Shown in pieces: positions 9,570-20,855 of a stretch of DNA of 33,792 bases. How positions within the stretch are numbered: the stretch's first letter is position 1; each line of letters starts with the position of its first letter. Location: NCBI RefSeq assembly GCF_900141835.1, contig NZ_FQZD01000042.1:1-33792 (forward strand), given 5' to 3'. A program made the position numbers and the translations under genes. Origin of the DNA: Propionispora hippei DSM 15287. Lineage in GTDB: Bacteria > Bacillota > Negativicutes > Propionisporales > Propionisporaceae. Below the pieces are notes generated by a model. The model searched no databases and had not been told where the DNA came from. It saw only the letters and a list, made by a program, of their open reading frames with translations.

Positions 9570-10070
9570 ATGGCCAGAATTGAGTACACAGGTCTTGAGT
9601 TAAAAGAAAAAGTAGTATTTATCAATCGGGTTGCCAAAGTTGTAAAAGGCGGTCGGCGTTTCTCATTCAGCGCCTTGGTTGTTGTCGGTGACGAGAACGG
9701 TCATGTAGGCGCCGGTTTGGGCAAGGCTTCCGAAGTACCTGAAGCAATCAGAAAAGGGATTGAAGATGCTAAGAAGAATCTTATAAAGGTACCCCTGGTT
9801 GGCACTACCATTCCGCACGAAATCCTAGGGATCTTTGGTGCAGGCAAAGTGCTGTTAAAACCGGCTGCTGAAGGTACCGGTGTTATTGCCGGCGGTCCTG
9901 TACGTGCCGTACTTGAACTTGCAGGTATCCATGACATTCTGACAAAATCGCTGGGTTCGTCCAATGCCAATAACGCAGTACGGGCAACACTGCAGGGCCT
10001 AGAGCAACTGAAACGGGCTGAAAGAGTGGCAGAGCTTCGCGGCAAAACGGTTCAGGAACTTTTGGGCTAA
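9570..10070 (+). CDS. rpsE: 30S ribosomal protein S5
   Basis: S5 (166 aa) has an N-terminal dsRNA-binding-like domain and contributes to mRNA helicase activity and decoding accuracy with S3 and S4. [61 protein letters not shown] and [19 protein letters not shown] are diagnostic. The RBS is GAAGGAGGG just upstream of ATG 9570. Confidence 0.99.
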   Translation: MARIEYTGLELKEKVVFINRVAKVVKGGRRFSFSALVVVGDENGHVGAGLGKASEVPEAIRKGIEDAKKNLIKVPLVGTTIPHEILGIFGAGKVLLKPAAEGTGVIAGGPVRAVLELAGIHDILTKSLGSSNANNAVRATLQGLEQLKRAERVAELRGKTVQELLG

Positions 10071-10089
10071 GCCTAGAGGAGGAAACAAA

Positions 10090-10275
10090 ATGGCAAAACT
10101 CAAAATTACTCTTACCAGAAGCTTAATCGGTCGCCAGGAAGATCAGCGCGCTACTGTAAAAGCTTTAGGTTTGGGTAAAACCAATAGTTCGGTTATCCAA
10201 GAAGACAATGCGGTGATTAACGGTATGATCCGTAAAGTCGTACACCTTGTTAGTGTGGAAAAAGTACAAGACTAA
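10090..10275 (+). CDS. rpmD: 50S ribosomal protein L30
   Basis: L30 (61 aa) is a small alpha/beta 23S rRNA-binding protein. [44 protein letters not shown] and the terminal HLVSVEKV match the family. The RBS is AGAGGAGG. Sits between rpsE and rplO as usual. Confidence 0.98.
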   Translation: MAKLKITLTRSLIGRQEDQRATVKALGLGKTNSSVIQEDNAVINGMIRKVVHLVSVEKVQD

Positions 10276-10297
10276 ATTCGAGAGGAGGGCGCTAACT

Positions 10298-10738
10298 GTG
10301 AAATTACATGAGTTATCTCCTGCGCCTGGTTCAAAAAAAGTGCGTACCCGTGTTGGCCGCGGACTTGGCTCCGGTCTTGGCAAAACTTCCGGTAAAGGTC
10401 ATAAAGGTCAGAACGCACGTGCTGGCGGCGGTGTCCGTCCGGGTTTTGAAGGCGGCCAGATGCCGATTTATCGCAGACTGCCGAAACGTGGTTTTTACAA
10501 CAAGTTTGCGAAAGAATATGCAGAAGTGAATATTTCCGAATTAAATCGTTTTGAAAATGGAACTGTCGTTGATCTGACTGCTTTGGTAGAAGCCGGTGTG
10601 GTGAAAAAGGTTCTGGACGGTCTTCGCATTTTAGGCAACGGCGAGCTGACCAAATCCCTCACTGTGAAAGCAAATGGCTTCACGAAAACGGCAACAGACA
10701 AGATTACGGCTGCTGGCGGAAAAGTCGAGGTGGTATAA
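10298..10738 (+). CDS. rplO: 50S ribosomal protein L15
   Basis: L15 (146 aa) is a mid-assembly 50S protein. [25 protein letters not shown], the [23 protein letters not shown] loop and RLPKRGF identify it. The start is GTG 10298 after GAGGAGGG (10282-10289); upstream in-frame codons overlap rpmD and lack an RBS. The stop directly abuts the secY start. Confidence 0.98.
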   Translation: MKLHELSPAPGSKKVRTRVGRGLGSGLGKTSGKGHKGQNARAGGGVRPGFEGGQMPIYRRLPKRGFYNKFAKEYAEVNISELNRFENGTVVDLTALVEAGVVKKVLDGLRILGNGELTKSLTVKANGFTKTATDKITAAGGKVEVV

Positions 10739-13408
<2,670 letters not shown>

Positions 13409-13419
13409 GAGGCGCGGCT

Positions 13420-13707
13420 GTGCTAGACGATAAACAGGTCGTTCTAGGCCAACTAGTAACAAGTATTGCCGGGCGTGATTGTGGCACTGGCTATCTAGTG
13501 GTCGCAATTGACAGTTCATCTTACATTCATGTAACGAATGGTCGCAACCATCCGATTGCCAAACCTAAAAAGAAAAACATCCGGCATGTCAAAGTTTTAC
13601 AGCCTGTTGCTACGGTACTGACGAAGAAACTTGCTGAAGGCGAGACAGTTACTGACGAAGCTGTTCGTCAGGCTATTGCTTGTTTTAGTGAACCGGATAT
13701 TTTGTGA
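13420..13707 (+). CDS. KOW domain-containing RNA-binding protein (L14e/L27e-like)
   Basis: A 95-aa basic protein between map and infA. The N-terminal half (VVLGQLVTSIAGRDCGTGYLVVAI) looks like a KOW/SH3-like beta-barrel as in the COG2163 L14E/L6E/L27E group; it is followed by a Lys-rich stretch (AKPKKKNIRHVKVL). Genes of this type occupy the map-infA interval in many Firmicutes, and a ribosome- or rRNA-linked role is inferred from that. The start is GTG 13420 after TAGGAGG. No experimental function known to me. Confidence 0.85.
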   Translation: MLDDKQVVLGQLVTSIAGRDCGTGYLVVAIDSSSYIHVTNGRNHPIAKPKKKNIRHVKVLQPVATVLTKKLAEGETVTDEAVRQAIACFSEPDIL

Positions 13708-13731
13708 TAAGCGGACGAGGAGGGACAGCTT

Positions 13732-13950
13732 GTGTCCAAACAAGACGTAATTGAAGTAGAAGGTACGGTCGTTGAGGCTTTACCAAATGCCATGTTTCAG
13801 GTTAAACTGGAAAACGGGCATATTGTACTGGCACATGTATCAGGTAAAATCCGCATGAATTTTATCCGGATCTTACCTGGCGATAAAGTAACAGTAGAGC
13901 TTACACCGTATGATTTGAAACGCGGACGAATTACTTATCGTTTTAAATAA
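13732..13950 (+). CDS. infA: Translation initiation factor IF-1
   Basis: IF-1 (72 aa) binds the A site of the 30S subunit during initiation. A single S1/OB domain covers the protein: [44 protein letters not shown], and the end [12 protein letters not shown] are near-invariant. The start is GTG 13732, after GAGGAGGG; length is exactly the usual 72. Confidence 0.99.
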   Translation: MSKQDVIEVEGTVVEALPNAMFQVKLENGHIVLAHVSGKIRMNFIRILPGDKVTVELTPYDLKRGRITYRFK

Positions 13951-14156
<206 letters not shown>

Positions 14157-14172
14157 GGGGGTGCATGTATAG

Positions 14173-14544
14173 ATGGCACGTATTGCCGGAGTAGACTTAC
14201 CGCGCGATAAGAGAATTGAAATTGCATTAACATATATTTATGGTATCGGACTTACTTTATCTAAAACAATCCTAGCAGCTACGAAAATCAATCCTGATAC
14301 TCGCACGCGCGATCTTACCGAGGAAGAAGTAGCTCAGTTGCGTGAGGCAATTGACAAGGATTACAGAGTAGAAGGCGACTTGCGCCGTGAAGAACAGCTC
14401 AACATTAAACGTTTGATTGAAATCGGTTCTTACCGGGGAAAACGTCACCGTATGGGCTTGCCTGTCCGGGGACAACGTACGAAAACCAACGCCCGCACCC
14501 GCAAAGGTCCGAAACGGACTGTTGGCGCGAAACGTAAGAAGTAG
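14173..14544 (+). CDS. rpsM: 30S ribosomal protein S13
   Basis: S13 (123 aa) is a head protein contacting P-site tRNA and L5. [25 protein letters not shown], the [25 protein letters not shown] tail and final VGAKRKK identify it. AAGGGGGTG precedes the ATG at about nine bases. Confidence 0.99.
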   Translation: MARIAGVDLPRDKRIEIALTYIYGIGLTLSKTILAATKINPDTRTRDLTEEEVAQLREAIDKDYRVEGDLRREEQLNIKRLIEIGSYRGKRHRMGLPVRGQRTKTNARTRKGPKRTVGAKRKK

Positions 14545-14561
14545 TAAAGGAGGGATAAAGA

Positions 14562-14954
14562 GTGGTTGCTAAAAAAGTCGTAAGACCGAAAAGAAAAGAA
14601 CGTAAAAATATCGAGCATGGTGTAGCCCACATCCGTTCGACCTTCAATAATACGATCGTTACCATTACCGATACAAAGGGTAATGCGCTTTCCTGGGCTA
14701 GTGCAGGTGGCCTTGGTTTCAGAGGTTCGCGTAAAAGCACTCCTTTTGCTGCACAGATGGCAGCCGAAACCGCTGCCAAAGCAGCGATGGAACATGGCTT
14801 AAAACAAATCGAAGTATTTGTTAAAGGCCCTGGCGCCGGACGGGAAGCTGCCATCCGGTCGCTGCAGGCTGCCGGACTGGAAGTCAATCTGATTAAAGAT
14901 TGCACACCGGTTCCCCACAACGGATGCCGTCCGCCTAAACGGAGAAGAGTATAA
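14562..14954 (+). CDS. rpsK: 30S ribosomal protein S11
   Basis: S11 (130 aa) lines the 30S platform at the mRNA exit. [45 protein letters not shown] and the end [16 protein letters not shown] are diagnostic. The start is GTG 14562, after AAGGAGGG. Follows rpsM by 17 bases. Confidence 0.99.
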   Translation: MVAKKVVRPKRKERKNIEHGVAHIRSTFNNTIVTITDTKGNALSWASAGGLGFRGSRKSTPFAAQMAAETAAKAAMEHGLKQIEVFVKGPGAGREAAIRSLQAAGLEVNLIKDCTPVPHNGCRPPKRRRV

Positions 14955-14980
14955 GGATTTTGGGAGGTGCTGAATAAAGA

Positions 14981-15607
14981 ATGGCTAGATATATAGGACC
15001 TGTTTGCAGACAGTGCCGCCGCGAAGGCGTGAAACTGTACTTAAAAGGTGATAGATGTTACAGCGACAAATGCGCGTTCTCCAAACGCAGCTATGCGCCT
15101 GGTCAACATGGTCAAGGCCGGAAGAAAGTTTCCGAGTATGGCATCCAGCTGCGTGAAAAGCAAAAGGCACGCCGTACTTACGGTGTGTTGGAAGGTCAGT
15201 TCCGCACTTATTTTGACAAAGCGGACCGCCAAAAAGGCATTACCGGTGAAAACTTACTGGTACTGTTAGAAAGAAGACTGGACAACATTGTATACCGTCT
15301 GGGTTTTGGCAGCAGCCGCAACCAGGCAAGACAATTAGTTCGTCACGGACACTTTACAGTGAATGGCCACCGGGTGAATATTCCTTCTTATCAGGTAAAA
15401 GCCGGCGATGTCATCCAGGTAAAAGAATCCAGCAAGGAATCGCCAATTATGAAAGAAATGGCTGAAGGCATTGCCAGCAAGACCGTTCCGGCCTGGTTGG
15501 AACTTTCGGCGGCGGATTTGAGCGGTAAAGTAGTACGCTACCCCAATCGTGAGGAAATTGACATCCCGATTCAGGAACATCTTATCGTCGAGTTATATTC
15601 CAGATAA
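14981..15607 (+). CDS. rpsD: 30S ribosomal protein S4, zinc-binding form
   Basis: S4 (208 aa) nucleates 30S assembly and influences decoding accuracy. Four Cys (9, 12, 26, 31) near the N-terminus form a zinc site, as in Thermus S4 and unlike the zinc-free paralogues. The S4 RNA-binding domain begins at [15 protein letters not shown] (around residue 92). ATG 14981 has a GGGAGG about 13 bases upstream, a little farther than its neighbours. Confidence 0.99.
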   Translation: MARYIGPVCRQCRREGVKLYLKGDRCYSDKCAFSKRSYAPGQHGQGRKKVSEYGIQLREKQKARRTYGVLEGQFRTYFDKADRQKGITGENLLVLLERRLDNIVYRLGFGSSRNQARQLVRHGHFTVNGHRVNIPSYQVKAGDVIQVKESSKESPIMKEMAEGIASKTVPAWLELSAADLSGKVVRYPNREEIDIPIQEHLIVELYSR

Positions 15608-15696
15608 CAACTGTAGGTAGTGCGAATTTTAATTTACCCTCAGCCGTGGGTTATAGCGTAACTTCAGCAGTGCGCAAAGAGGAGGGTCTTTTTCGG

Positions 15697-16656
15697 ATGA
15701 ACGATATCGAAAAACCGAACATCGAGATAGTAGAAATCAGTGAAGACAGTCGTTATGGAAAATTTGTTTGTGAGCCATTAGAACCGGGATACGGAACTAC
15801 GCTGGGCAACAGCCTGCGCCGTATTCTCCTTTCATCGCTTCATGGGGCAGCGGTTACTTCGGTGAAAATCGAAGGGGTGCTTCACGAATTTTCTACCATT
15901 CCCGGCGTGCGGGAAGACGTTACCGACATTATTTTAAACCTCAAAGAACTGTGCATAAAAATGCATACAGACGAGCCAAAAGTTTTACGGGTGGATTTTA
16001 CCGGTGAAGGTGAGGTTACCGCTGCGGATATCGTTACTGATGCTGACGTGGAAATACTGAATCCGGATATACATTTGGCTACCGTCGATGCCAGCGGTTC
16101 ACTGAAGATGGAAATCACCGTAGAGCGTGGTCGCGGGTATGTTTCTGCTGATAAGAACAAAAAACCTGAACATGTGATCGGCGTTATTCCCATTGATTCC
16201 ATTTTTTCGCCTATCCAACGGGTCAATTACAATACTACCGATACACGTGTCGGCAACGTGACGAACTACGACAAGTTGACATTGGAAGTGTGGACCGATG
16301 GCAGCATAAGACCCGAAGAAGCAGTAAGCAAAGCTGCGGGGATTATGATAGCTCACCTAAAATTATTCCAGAACATGGCAGGCATTCCGACAGAAGATGA
16401 AGGAGCGGAAGGAACCTTTACCGAAGCGCCGCAAGAGGGAGCTTCCAAGACTTTGGAAATGACCATTGAGGATTTGGATCTTTCGGTACGTTCCTACAAT
16501 TGTTTGAAACGGGCTGGAATTAATACTGTGGCAGAACTGGTTCAAAAGTCGGAAGAGGATATGATGAAAGTTCGTAATCTCGGACGCAAATCAATGGAAG
16601 AAGTCAAAAAGAAATTGATTGAACTTGGTCTGGCACTAACCGAAGCTGAAGAGTAG
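15697..16656 (+). CDS. rpoA: DNA-directed RNA polymerase subunit alpha
   Basis: The alpha subunit (319 aa) dimerises to scaffold RNA polymerase. The N-terminal domain (1 to ~230) has [28 protein letters not shown] in short order, and the C-terminal domain (~250-319), which contacts UP elements and activators, has [15 protein letters not shown] and [16 protein letters not shown]. The start is ATG 15697, ten bases after GAGGAGGG (15679-15686); the in-frame upstream ATG at 15646 has no RBS and would span the 89-base rpsD-rpoA spacer. Confidence 0.99.
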   Translation: MNDIEKPNIEIVEISEDSRYGKFVCEPLEPGYGTTLGNSLRRILLSSLHGAAVTSVKIEGVLHEFSTIPGVREDVTDIILNLKELCIKMHTDEPKVLRVDFTGEGEVTAADIVTDADVEILNPDIHLATVDASGSLKMEITVERGRGYVSADKNKKPEHVIGVIPIDSIFSPIQRVNYNTTDTRVGNVTNYDKLTLEVWTDGSIRPEEAVSKAAGIMIAHLKLFQNMAGIPTEDEGAEGTFTEAPQEGASKTLEMTIEDLDLSVRSYNCLKRAGINTVAELVQKSEEDMMKVRNLGRKSMEEVKKKLIELGLALTEAEE

Positions 16657-16669
16657 GGGAGGGAAGAAT

Positions 16670-17008
16670 GTGGCTTATAGAAAATTAGGACGTGACTCCA
16701 GTGCGCGTAAAGCACTGTTTCGCAGTATTTTAACTTCCTTCTTTGCATATGAGCGTATTGAGACTACCGAAGCAAAAGCTAAAGAAATCAGCGGTTTAGC
16801 CGAAAAAATGATCACTTTAGCCAAGCGGGGCGACTTGCATGCCCGCCGTCAGGTGTTATCGTACCTCATGGATGAAGATGTTGTTAGAAAATTGTTTGAT
16901 ACCATCGCACCGAAGTATGCGGAACGTCAGGGCGGATATACCCGCATCATGAAGCTTGGTCCTCGTCGCGGCGATGCTGCACCGATGGCAATTCTCGAAT
17001 TGGTATAA
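16670..17008 (+). CDS. rplQ: 50S ribosomal protein L17
   Basis: L17 (112 aa) lies near the tunnel exit and closes the alpha operon. [37 protein letters not shown] and [24 protein letters not shown] are hallmarks. The start is GTG 16670; an overlapping ATG at 16668 is in a different frame. Preceded by GGGGAGGG. Confidence 0.99.
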   Translation: MAYRKLGRDSSARKALFRSILTSFFAYERIETTEAKAKEISGLAEKMITLAKRGDLHARRQVLSYLMDEDVVRKLFDTIAPKYAERQGGYTRIMKLGPRRGDAAPMAILELV

Positions 17009-17013
17009 GAAAA

Positions 17014-17035
17014 AGACTTGGCTCAGGCCAGGTCT
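17014..17035 (+). other. Hairpin immediately after rplQ
   Basis: AGACTTGGC (17014-17022) pairs with GCCAGGTCT (17027-17035), nine pairs with one G-U, around a TCAG loop, six bases after the rplQ stop. No T-tract follows, so it may stabilise the alpha-operon 3' end rather than terminate by itself; the better terminator candidate is about 65 bases downstream. Confidence 0.4.
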
Positions 17036-17098
17036 CTTAGGACGCGGGCATAAGCCTTAGTCCGTTCTATTATGATCGGAGAGATCAGGTGAAAAATG

Positions 17099-17126
17099 AA
17101 GGCGACCATTTGGTCGTCTTTGTTTC
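17099..17126 (+). terminator. Probable rho-independent terminator of the alpha operon
   Basis: AAGGCGACC (17099-17107) pairs with GGTCGTCTT (17112-17120), one G-U, loop ATTT, followed by a TGTTT run. An A-rich stretch precedes the stem. It lies between rplQ and ecfA1. The T-tract is short, so partial read-through into the ecf genes is possible. A further GCTCAA/TTGAGC stem (17151-17156/17167-17172) follows. Confidence 0.5.
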
Positions 17127-17238
17127 GCTTCGCGGTGTCGATGTTCGTTTGCTCAATACAGTTAGTTTGAGCAGGCGAGCGCCGAACTCACGAAGATACA
17201 GCAGAGGAATTGAATCGCTGAGACTGGGAGAGAGGAAT

Positions 17239-18072
17239 ATGCAGGCTTTTATTGCGCTGGAGAATATGGGGCATACCTATACCGATAATGAAGGAAACCG
17301 GGTAGACGCCTTAAAAAGTATCAATTTGACCATCGCCAAGGGAGAGTTTGTTGCTGTTATCGGCACGAACGGTTCGGGCAAGTCCACCTTGTCACGTCAT
17401 GTGAATGCCCTGCTGCAACCCTCTGAGGGTTGTTGTTTTGTTAATGGCATGGATACCCGTCAACCGGAGCAGCTTTGGCAGATCAGGCAGACGGTAGGCA
17501 TGGTGTTTCAAAACCCCGACAATCAGCTTGTAGCAACGCTGGTGGAGGAGGACGTGGCCTTTGGGCCGGAGAATCTGGGCCTGCCGCCGGTGGAGATTGT
17601 CCGGCGGGTAGAGGAGGCCTTGGCTCAGGTTGGCATGACCGAATATCGGCAGCACGGGCCGCACCTGCTGTCGGGCGGTCAGAAACAGCGAATTGCCATT
17701 GCCGGCGTGCTGGCCATGCGTCCTAGCTGTCTGGTGCTGGACGAACCGACGGCTATGCTTGATCCACAGGGCCGCAGTGAGGTTCTGGCCACTGTGCACA
17801 AGCTGCACCGCGAGGAAGGAATGACGGTGCTCTATATTACGCATTTTATGGAGGAGGCCGTTACGGCTGACCGGATCATTGTCATGCATCAGGGGAGTAT
17901 CCAGTTGGATGGCAGCCCGGCCGAAGTATTCAGCCAGGTGGCCGTATTGAAAAAAATCGGCCTGGATGTACCGGTCGCGGCGGAAGTAGCCCAACGCCTC
18001 AGGGAAAAAGGCTGGAAGCTTCCCGGTGAAATTATTACCAATGAAGCATTGGCGGTGGCATTATGTCCATAG
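17239..18072 (+). CDS. ecfA1: ECF transporter ATP-binding subunit EcfA1
   Basis: One of two ABC ATPases (277 aa) that power energy-coupling factor importers for vitamins and metals. Walker A GTNGSGKST (residues 42-50), Q-loop FQNPDNQ (90-96), signature LSGGQ (144-148), Walker B CLVLDEP (164-170) and the switch His in YITHFMEE are all present. The start is ATG 17239 with GGGAG eight bases upstream; an in-frame GTG at 17089 would add ~50 non-family residues across the terminator. The 3' end overlaps ecfA2 by ten bases. No S (substrate) subunit is nearby, so this is the shared-module (group II) arrangement. Confidence 0.96.
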   Translation: MQAFIALENMGHTYTDNEGNRVDALKSINLTIAKGEFVAVIGTNGSGKSTLSRHVNALLQPSEGCCFVNGMDTRQPEQLWQIRQTVGMVFQNPDNQLVATLVEEDVAFGPENLGLPPVEIVRRVEEALAQVGMTEYRQHGPHLLSGGQKQRIAIAGVLAMRPSCLVLDEPTAMLDPQGRSEVLATVHKLHREEGMTVLYITHFMEEAVTADRIIVMHQGSIQLDGSPAEVFSQVAVLKKIGLDVPVAAEVAQRLREKGWKLPGEIITNEALAVALCP

Positions 18073-18929
18073 TACTAAATCAGGTCACGCATATTTATAT
18101 GAAGGGAACTCCCTATGAACGCACAGCTATCGCCGATATCAACCTGGAGATTAAGCCCGGCGAATGCATTGGAATTATCGGCCATACGGGCTCAGGCAAA
18201 TCGACGCTGCTGCAGCATCTAAACGGCCTTTTGTCACCCACCAGCGGCGACGTGCTGTTAGAAGGCGTGAACCTTAAGGGAAAAGGACCGCAGATCCTGC
18301 AGGCCAAGCGAAAAATCGGTATGGTCTTTCAATATCCCGAGCATCAATTGTTTGAAGAAACTATTTTTGACGACATTGCTTTCGGGCCGCGCAATCTGAA
18401 ATTGAGCGAAGCAGAAGTGGAAAACCGGGTGCGTTCGGCCATGTCGTTTGTCAATATGGATTTTAACAGCTATGCCAAACGTTCGCCTTTTCAATTAAGC
18501 GGCGGTCAGATGCGCCGGGTGGCCATTGCCGGCGTCATTGCCATGCAGCCCAGCTATCTGATTCTGGACGAACCTTCGGCCGGTCTGGACCCTAAGGGCC
18601 GGAGTGAAATCTTTGCTCATATTAAGCAGCTATACTGGAAAACAGGCCTTACCCTTATCCTGGTCACTCATCATATGGAGGAAATTGCCGAGATGGCTAC
18701 TCGCCTGATTGTTATGCGAAAGGGGCAGGTGTGCCTGGACGGAACGCCGCGGGACATTTTCACCAAGCAGCGGCAGGCGCTGGTAGAGGCCGGTGCGGAG
18801 GTGCCGCCGATTACCGCTTTGCTGCAAAGCCTAAAGAAACGGGGCCTGGCGGTAGAAGATACGGCCATCACCGTACCGGAAGGCATTGAAACGATTGCTG
18901 CCGCACTGAGGAGGAACAAACCATGCTGA
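18063..18929 (+). CDS. ecfA2: ECF transporter ATP-binding subunit EcfA2
   Basis: The second ECF ATPase (288 aa), forming a heterodimer with EcfA1. Walker A is GHTGSGKST (40-48), Q-loop FQYPEHQLF (89-97), signature LSGGQ (145-149), Walker B LILDEP (166-171), switch His in VTHHMEE. It overlaps ecfA1 upstream by ten bases and ecfT downstream by seven, so the three genes form one translationally coupled unit. Both ATPases look catalytically intact. Confidence 0.96.
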   Translation: MSIVLNQVTHIYMKGTPYERTAIADINLEIKPGECIGIIGHTGSGKSTLLQHLNGLLSPTSGDVLLEGVNLKGKGPQILQAKRKIGMVFQYPEHQLFEETIFDDIAFGPRNLKLSEAEVENRVRSAMSFVNMDFNSYAKRSPFQLSGGQMRRVAIAGVIAMQPSYLILDEPSAGLDPKGRSEIFAHIKQLYWKTGLTLILVTHHMEEIAEMATRLIVMRKGQVCLDGTPRDIFTKQRQALVEAGAEVPPITALLQSLKKRGLAVEDTAITVPEGIETIAAALRRNKPC

Positions 18930-19744
18930 CAGATATTACACTGGGGCAGTATTTCCCCGGTCAGTCGCCGGTGCATCGCCTTGACCCCCGGACGAAAATT
19001 ATCGCTGTTTTGCTGATTATTTCGGCGATTCTCCTAGCAACTAATTACTCCTGCTATCTTATTTTTCTGCTCTTTATCCTTGTGATCACCTGGGTGTCCG
19101 GCATTCCTTCTTTTATGTTGGTGAAGTCGGTCAAGCCACTGTGGATGATTCTGGTTATCACGTTTCTGGTCCATGTTTTTTCCACGCCGGGAAATCCGGT
19201 TGCCGCAGTCGGACCGTTTACAGTCACCGGCGAGGGAATCGCGCAGGGCATATTGATGACGGGCCGTCTGATGCTGCTGATCGTGGTATCGTCCCTGCTG
19301 ACCTTTACTACCTCACCGATCGCCCTGACCGATGCTATCGAACGCCTGTTGAAACCTTTTCAGAAGCTTGGTGTGCCGGCCCACGAACTGGCGATGATGA
19401 TGACCATTGCCCTGCGGTTTATTCCCACCCTGTTGGATGAAACCGACCGCATTATGAAAGCCCAGTCGGCTCGGGGGGCTGATTTTACCTCCGGTAATCT
19501 TGTACAGCGCAGCAAGAATATGATTCCGCTCTTAGTGCCTTTGTTTGTCAGTGCTTTTCGACGGGCCGACGAGCTGGCTACCGCGATGGAAGCCCGCTGC
19601 TATCGCGGCGGTAAACAGCGGACCCGGATGAAGGAGCTTGCCTTTACCGGCGGAGACCTGGCGGCCTTTGGTGTTATTATACTTCTCCTGCTTGCAGTAG
19701 CCATGCTGCGGTTATACTTTGGCGCCTCGCTGGCAGCGGTTTGA
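18923..19744 (+). CDS. ecfT: ECF transporter transmembrane subunit EcfT
   Basis: EcfT (273 aa) is the membrane scaffold joining the two ATPases to interchangeable substrate-binding S subunits. Several hydrophobic helices are visible (about residues 25-60, 70-85, 105-125, 245-268). The two Arg-containing coupling motifs are present: ARGADF in SARGADFTSG and EARCYRGG nearer the C-terminus. The start overlaps ecfA2 and is preceded by GAGGAG. The S partner(s) must be encoded elsewhere. Confidence 0.95.
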   Translation: MLTDITLGQYFPGQSPVHRLDPRTKIIAVLLIISAILLATNYSCYLIFLLFILVITWVSGIPSFMLVKSVKPLWMILVITFLVHVFSTPGNPVAAVGPFTVTGEGIAQGILMTGRLMLLIVVSSLLTFTTSPIALTDAIERLLKPFQKLGVPAHELAMMMTIALRFIPTLLDETDRIMKAQSARGADFTSGNLVQRSKNMIPLLVPLFVSAFRRADELATAMEARCYRGGKQRTRMKELAFTGGDLAAFGVIILLLLAVAMLRLYFGASLAAV

Positions 19745-19758
19745 AAGGGAGGACCGGT

Positions 19759-20535
19759 GTGAGAAAGGATGTCATTTTTAACGAACCGGCGACCGGGGAA
19801 CGCAATATTAAACTGACAGTTGCCTATGACGGTACTGCCTATCATGGTTTTCAGCGGCAGGCCAATGCCTGCGGCATTCAGGCCATCCTGGAGGAGCGGC
19901 TGGCGATACTCTGCAGCCATCCGGTCAAAATAACCGGTGCCGGACGGACCGACAGCGGTGTGCACGCTTACGGGCAGGTAGTTAATTTCTTTACCGGAAC
20001 CGGCGGCATTCCGACCGAACGGATTCCGGCCGCTATGCAGGGCCTGCTGCCGCCGGACATTGTGATACGGGAAGCCTGCGAGGTTCCGGCCGAATTTCAT
20101 GCCCGTTACAGTGCGCAGAGCAAAGTTTATGTTTACCATATTTATTGCCAGCCTGTTGCCAATCCGTTCCTTCGTCAGTATAGCTGGCATATCCGGCAGC
20201 CGTTGGATCACAGAGCGATGCATCAAGCCACGCAGTTCATTGTGGGAACCCATGACTTTTCCGCCTTCCAGGCGGCCGGCGGTCCGGAACGCAATCCGGT
20301 GCGCACCATTCTGGAAGCGGTCTGCCGACCCAAAGGGGAGCTCATTGAGCTTTCCTTTTGGGGAACCGGTTTTTTATACCACATGGTTCGCAATCTGGTC
20401 GGAACCCTGGTGGATGTGGGGGCAGGGAAACGCTCACAGGCGGATTTCGCCCGCATTCTGACAGGCAGGGATCGTAATCAGGCGGGGATTACGGCACCGC
20501 CCCAGGGACTTTATCTGAAAGAGGTATATTATTAA
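19759..20535 (+). CDS. truA: tRNA pseudouridine(38-40) synthase TruA
   Basis: TruA (258 aa) makes pseudouridine at positions 38-40 of the tRNA anticodon stem. The catalytic Asp is Asp65 in GAGRTDSGVHAYGQV; the YDGTAYHGFQRQ opening and the FLYHMVRNLVGTLVDVG C-terminal motif are also present. I choose GTG 19759, six bases after GGGAGG (19747-19752); a TTG at 19741 in frame lies upstream of that RBS. It follows ecfT closely. In many Firmicutes rplM-rpsI come next; here they are 7.7 kb away. Confidence 0.96.
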   Translation: MRKDVIFNEPATGERNIKLTVAYDGTAYHGFQRQANACGIQAILEERLAILCSHPVKITGAGRTDSGVHAYGQVVNFFTGTGGIPTERIPAAMQGLLPPDIVIREACEVPAEFHARYSAQSKVYVYHIYCQPVANPFLRQYSWHIRQPLDHRAMHQATQFIVGTHDFSAFQAAGGPERNPVRTILEAVCRPKGELIELSFWGTGFLYHMVRNLVGTLVDVGAGKRSQADFARILTGRDRNQAGITAPPQGLYLKEVYY

Positions 20536-20568
20536 ATGACAGCAAGGGAGCCTCCTTTGCTGTCATTT
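20534..20568 (+). terminator. Hairpin overlapping the truA stop codon
   Basis: AAATGACAGCAA (20534-20545) pairs with TTGCTGTCATTT (20557-20568), a 12-base perfect stem that includes the last bases of the truA stop codon. Only a short T-run follows. It probably acts with the stronger terminator about 30 bases downstream, or protects the 3' end. Confidence 0.55.
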
Positions 20569-20595
20569 CGTAATTCCTCACTTTTTGCAATTAAG

Positions 20596-20645
20596 AACGA
20601 ACTGCGGATTTTCGGGAAATTACGCAGTTCGTTTATTTTTATTTA
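20596..20645 (+). terminator. Rho-independent terminator of the ecf-truA unit
   Basis: AACGAACTGCG (20596-20606) pairs perfectly with CGCAGTTCGTT (20623-20633), followed by TATTTTTATTTA. This is a strong canonical terminator and isolates the housekeeping region from the downstream dehydrogenase gene. Confidence 0.85.
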
Positions 20646-20855
20646 CCTGCTATTGTCGTCAAACATGCTATGGTTGCCGACAGGTTATCCTTAAATTACG
20701 TTTTCTGTATGCAAAACATTTGGCTTTTTTGTTCATGCTGCTTTGATAAGATAAGAACAGACTGAGGAGAGCAGAAAGATTGGATTCAGTTCAAAAGGTG
20801 CAATTCGCACAACAATCCTCCTTATATTCTTATTTGTGAAAGGCAGGTAATACTT
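20646..20855 (+). promoter_or_regulatory. Upstream region of the G1P dehydrogenase-like gene
   Basis: No gene lies here. A weak sigma-A-like pair is TTGGCT (20720-20725) with GATAAG (20745-20750), spacing 19, not convincing. The presumed leader can fold: GATTG (20778-20782) with CAATC (20813-20817), enclosing GTGC (20798-20801)/GCAC (20807-20810); GAGGA (20764-20768) can alternatively pair with TCCTC (20816-20820). The RBS before ATG 20856 is weak (AAAGG/AGGT). A regulated leader is possible, but no known riboswitch class is recognised. Confidence 0.3.

Noticed and set aside
19600-20253. Open frame on the - strand over ecfT/truA
   Set aside because: Antisense to two well-identified genes, no RBS, low-complexity residue pattern typical of a shadow frame.
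20790-20815. AGGTGCAATTCGCAC, similar to the start of a cobalamin riboswitch
   Set aside because: It resembles the riboswitch beginning at 29250 but no GCCACTG core or B12 box follows, so it is only a small hairpin.
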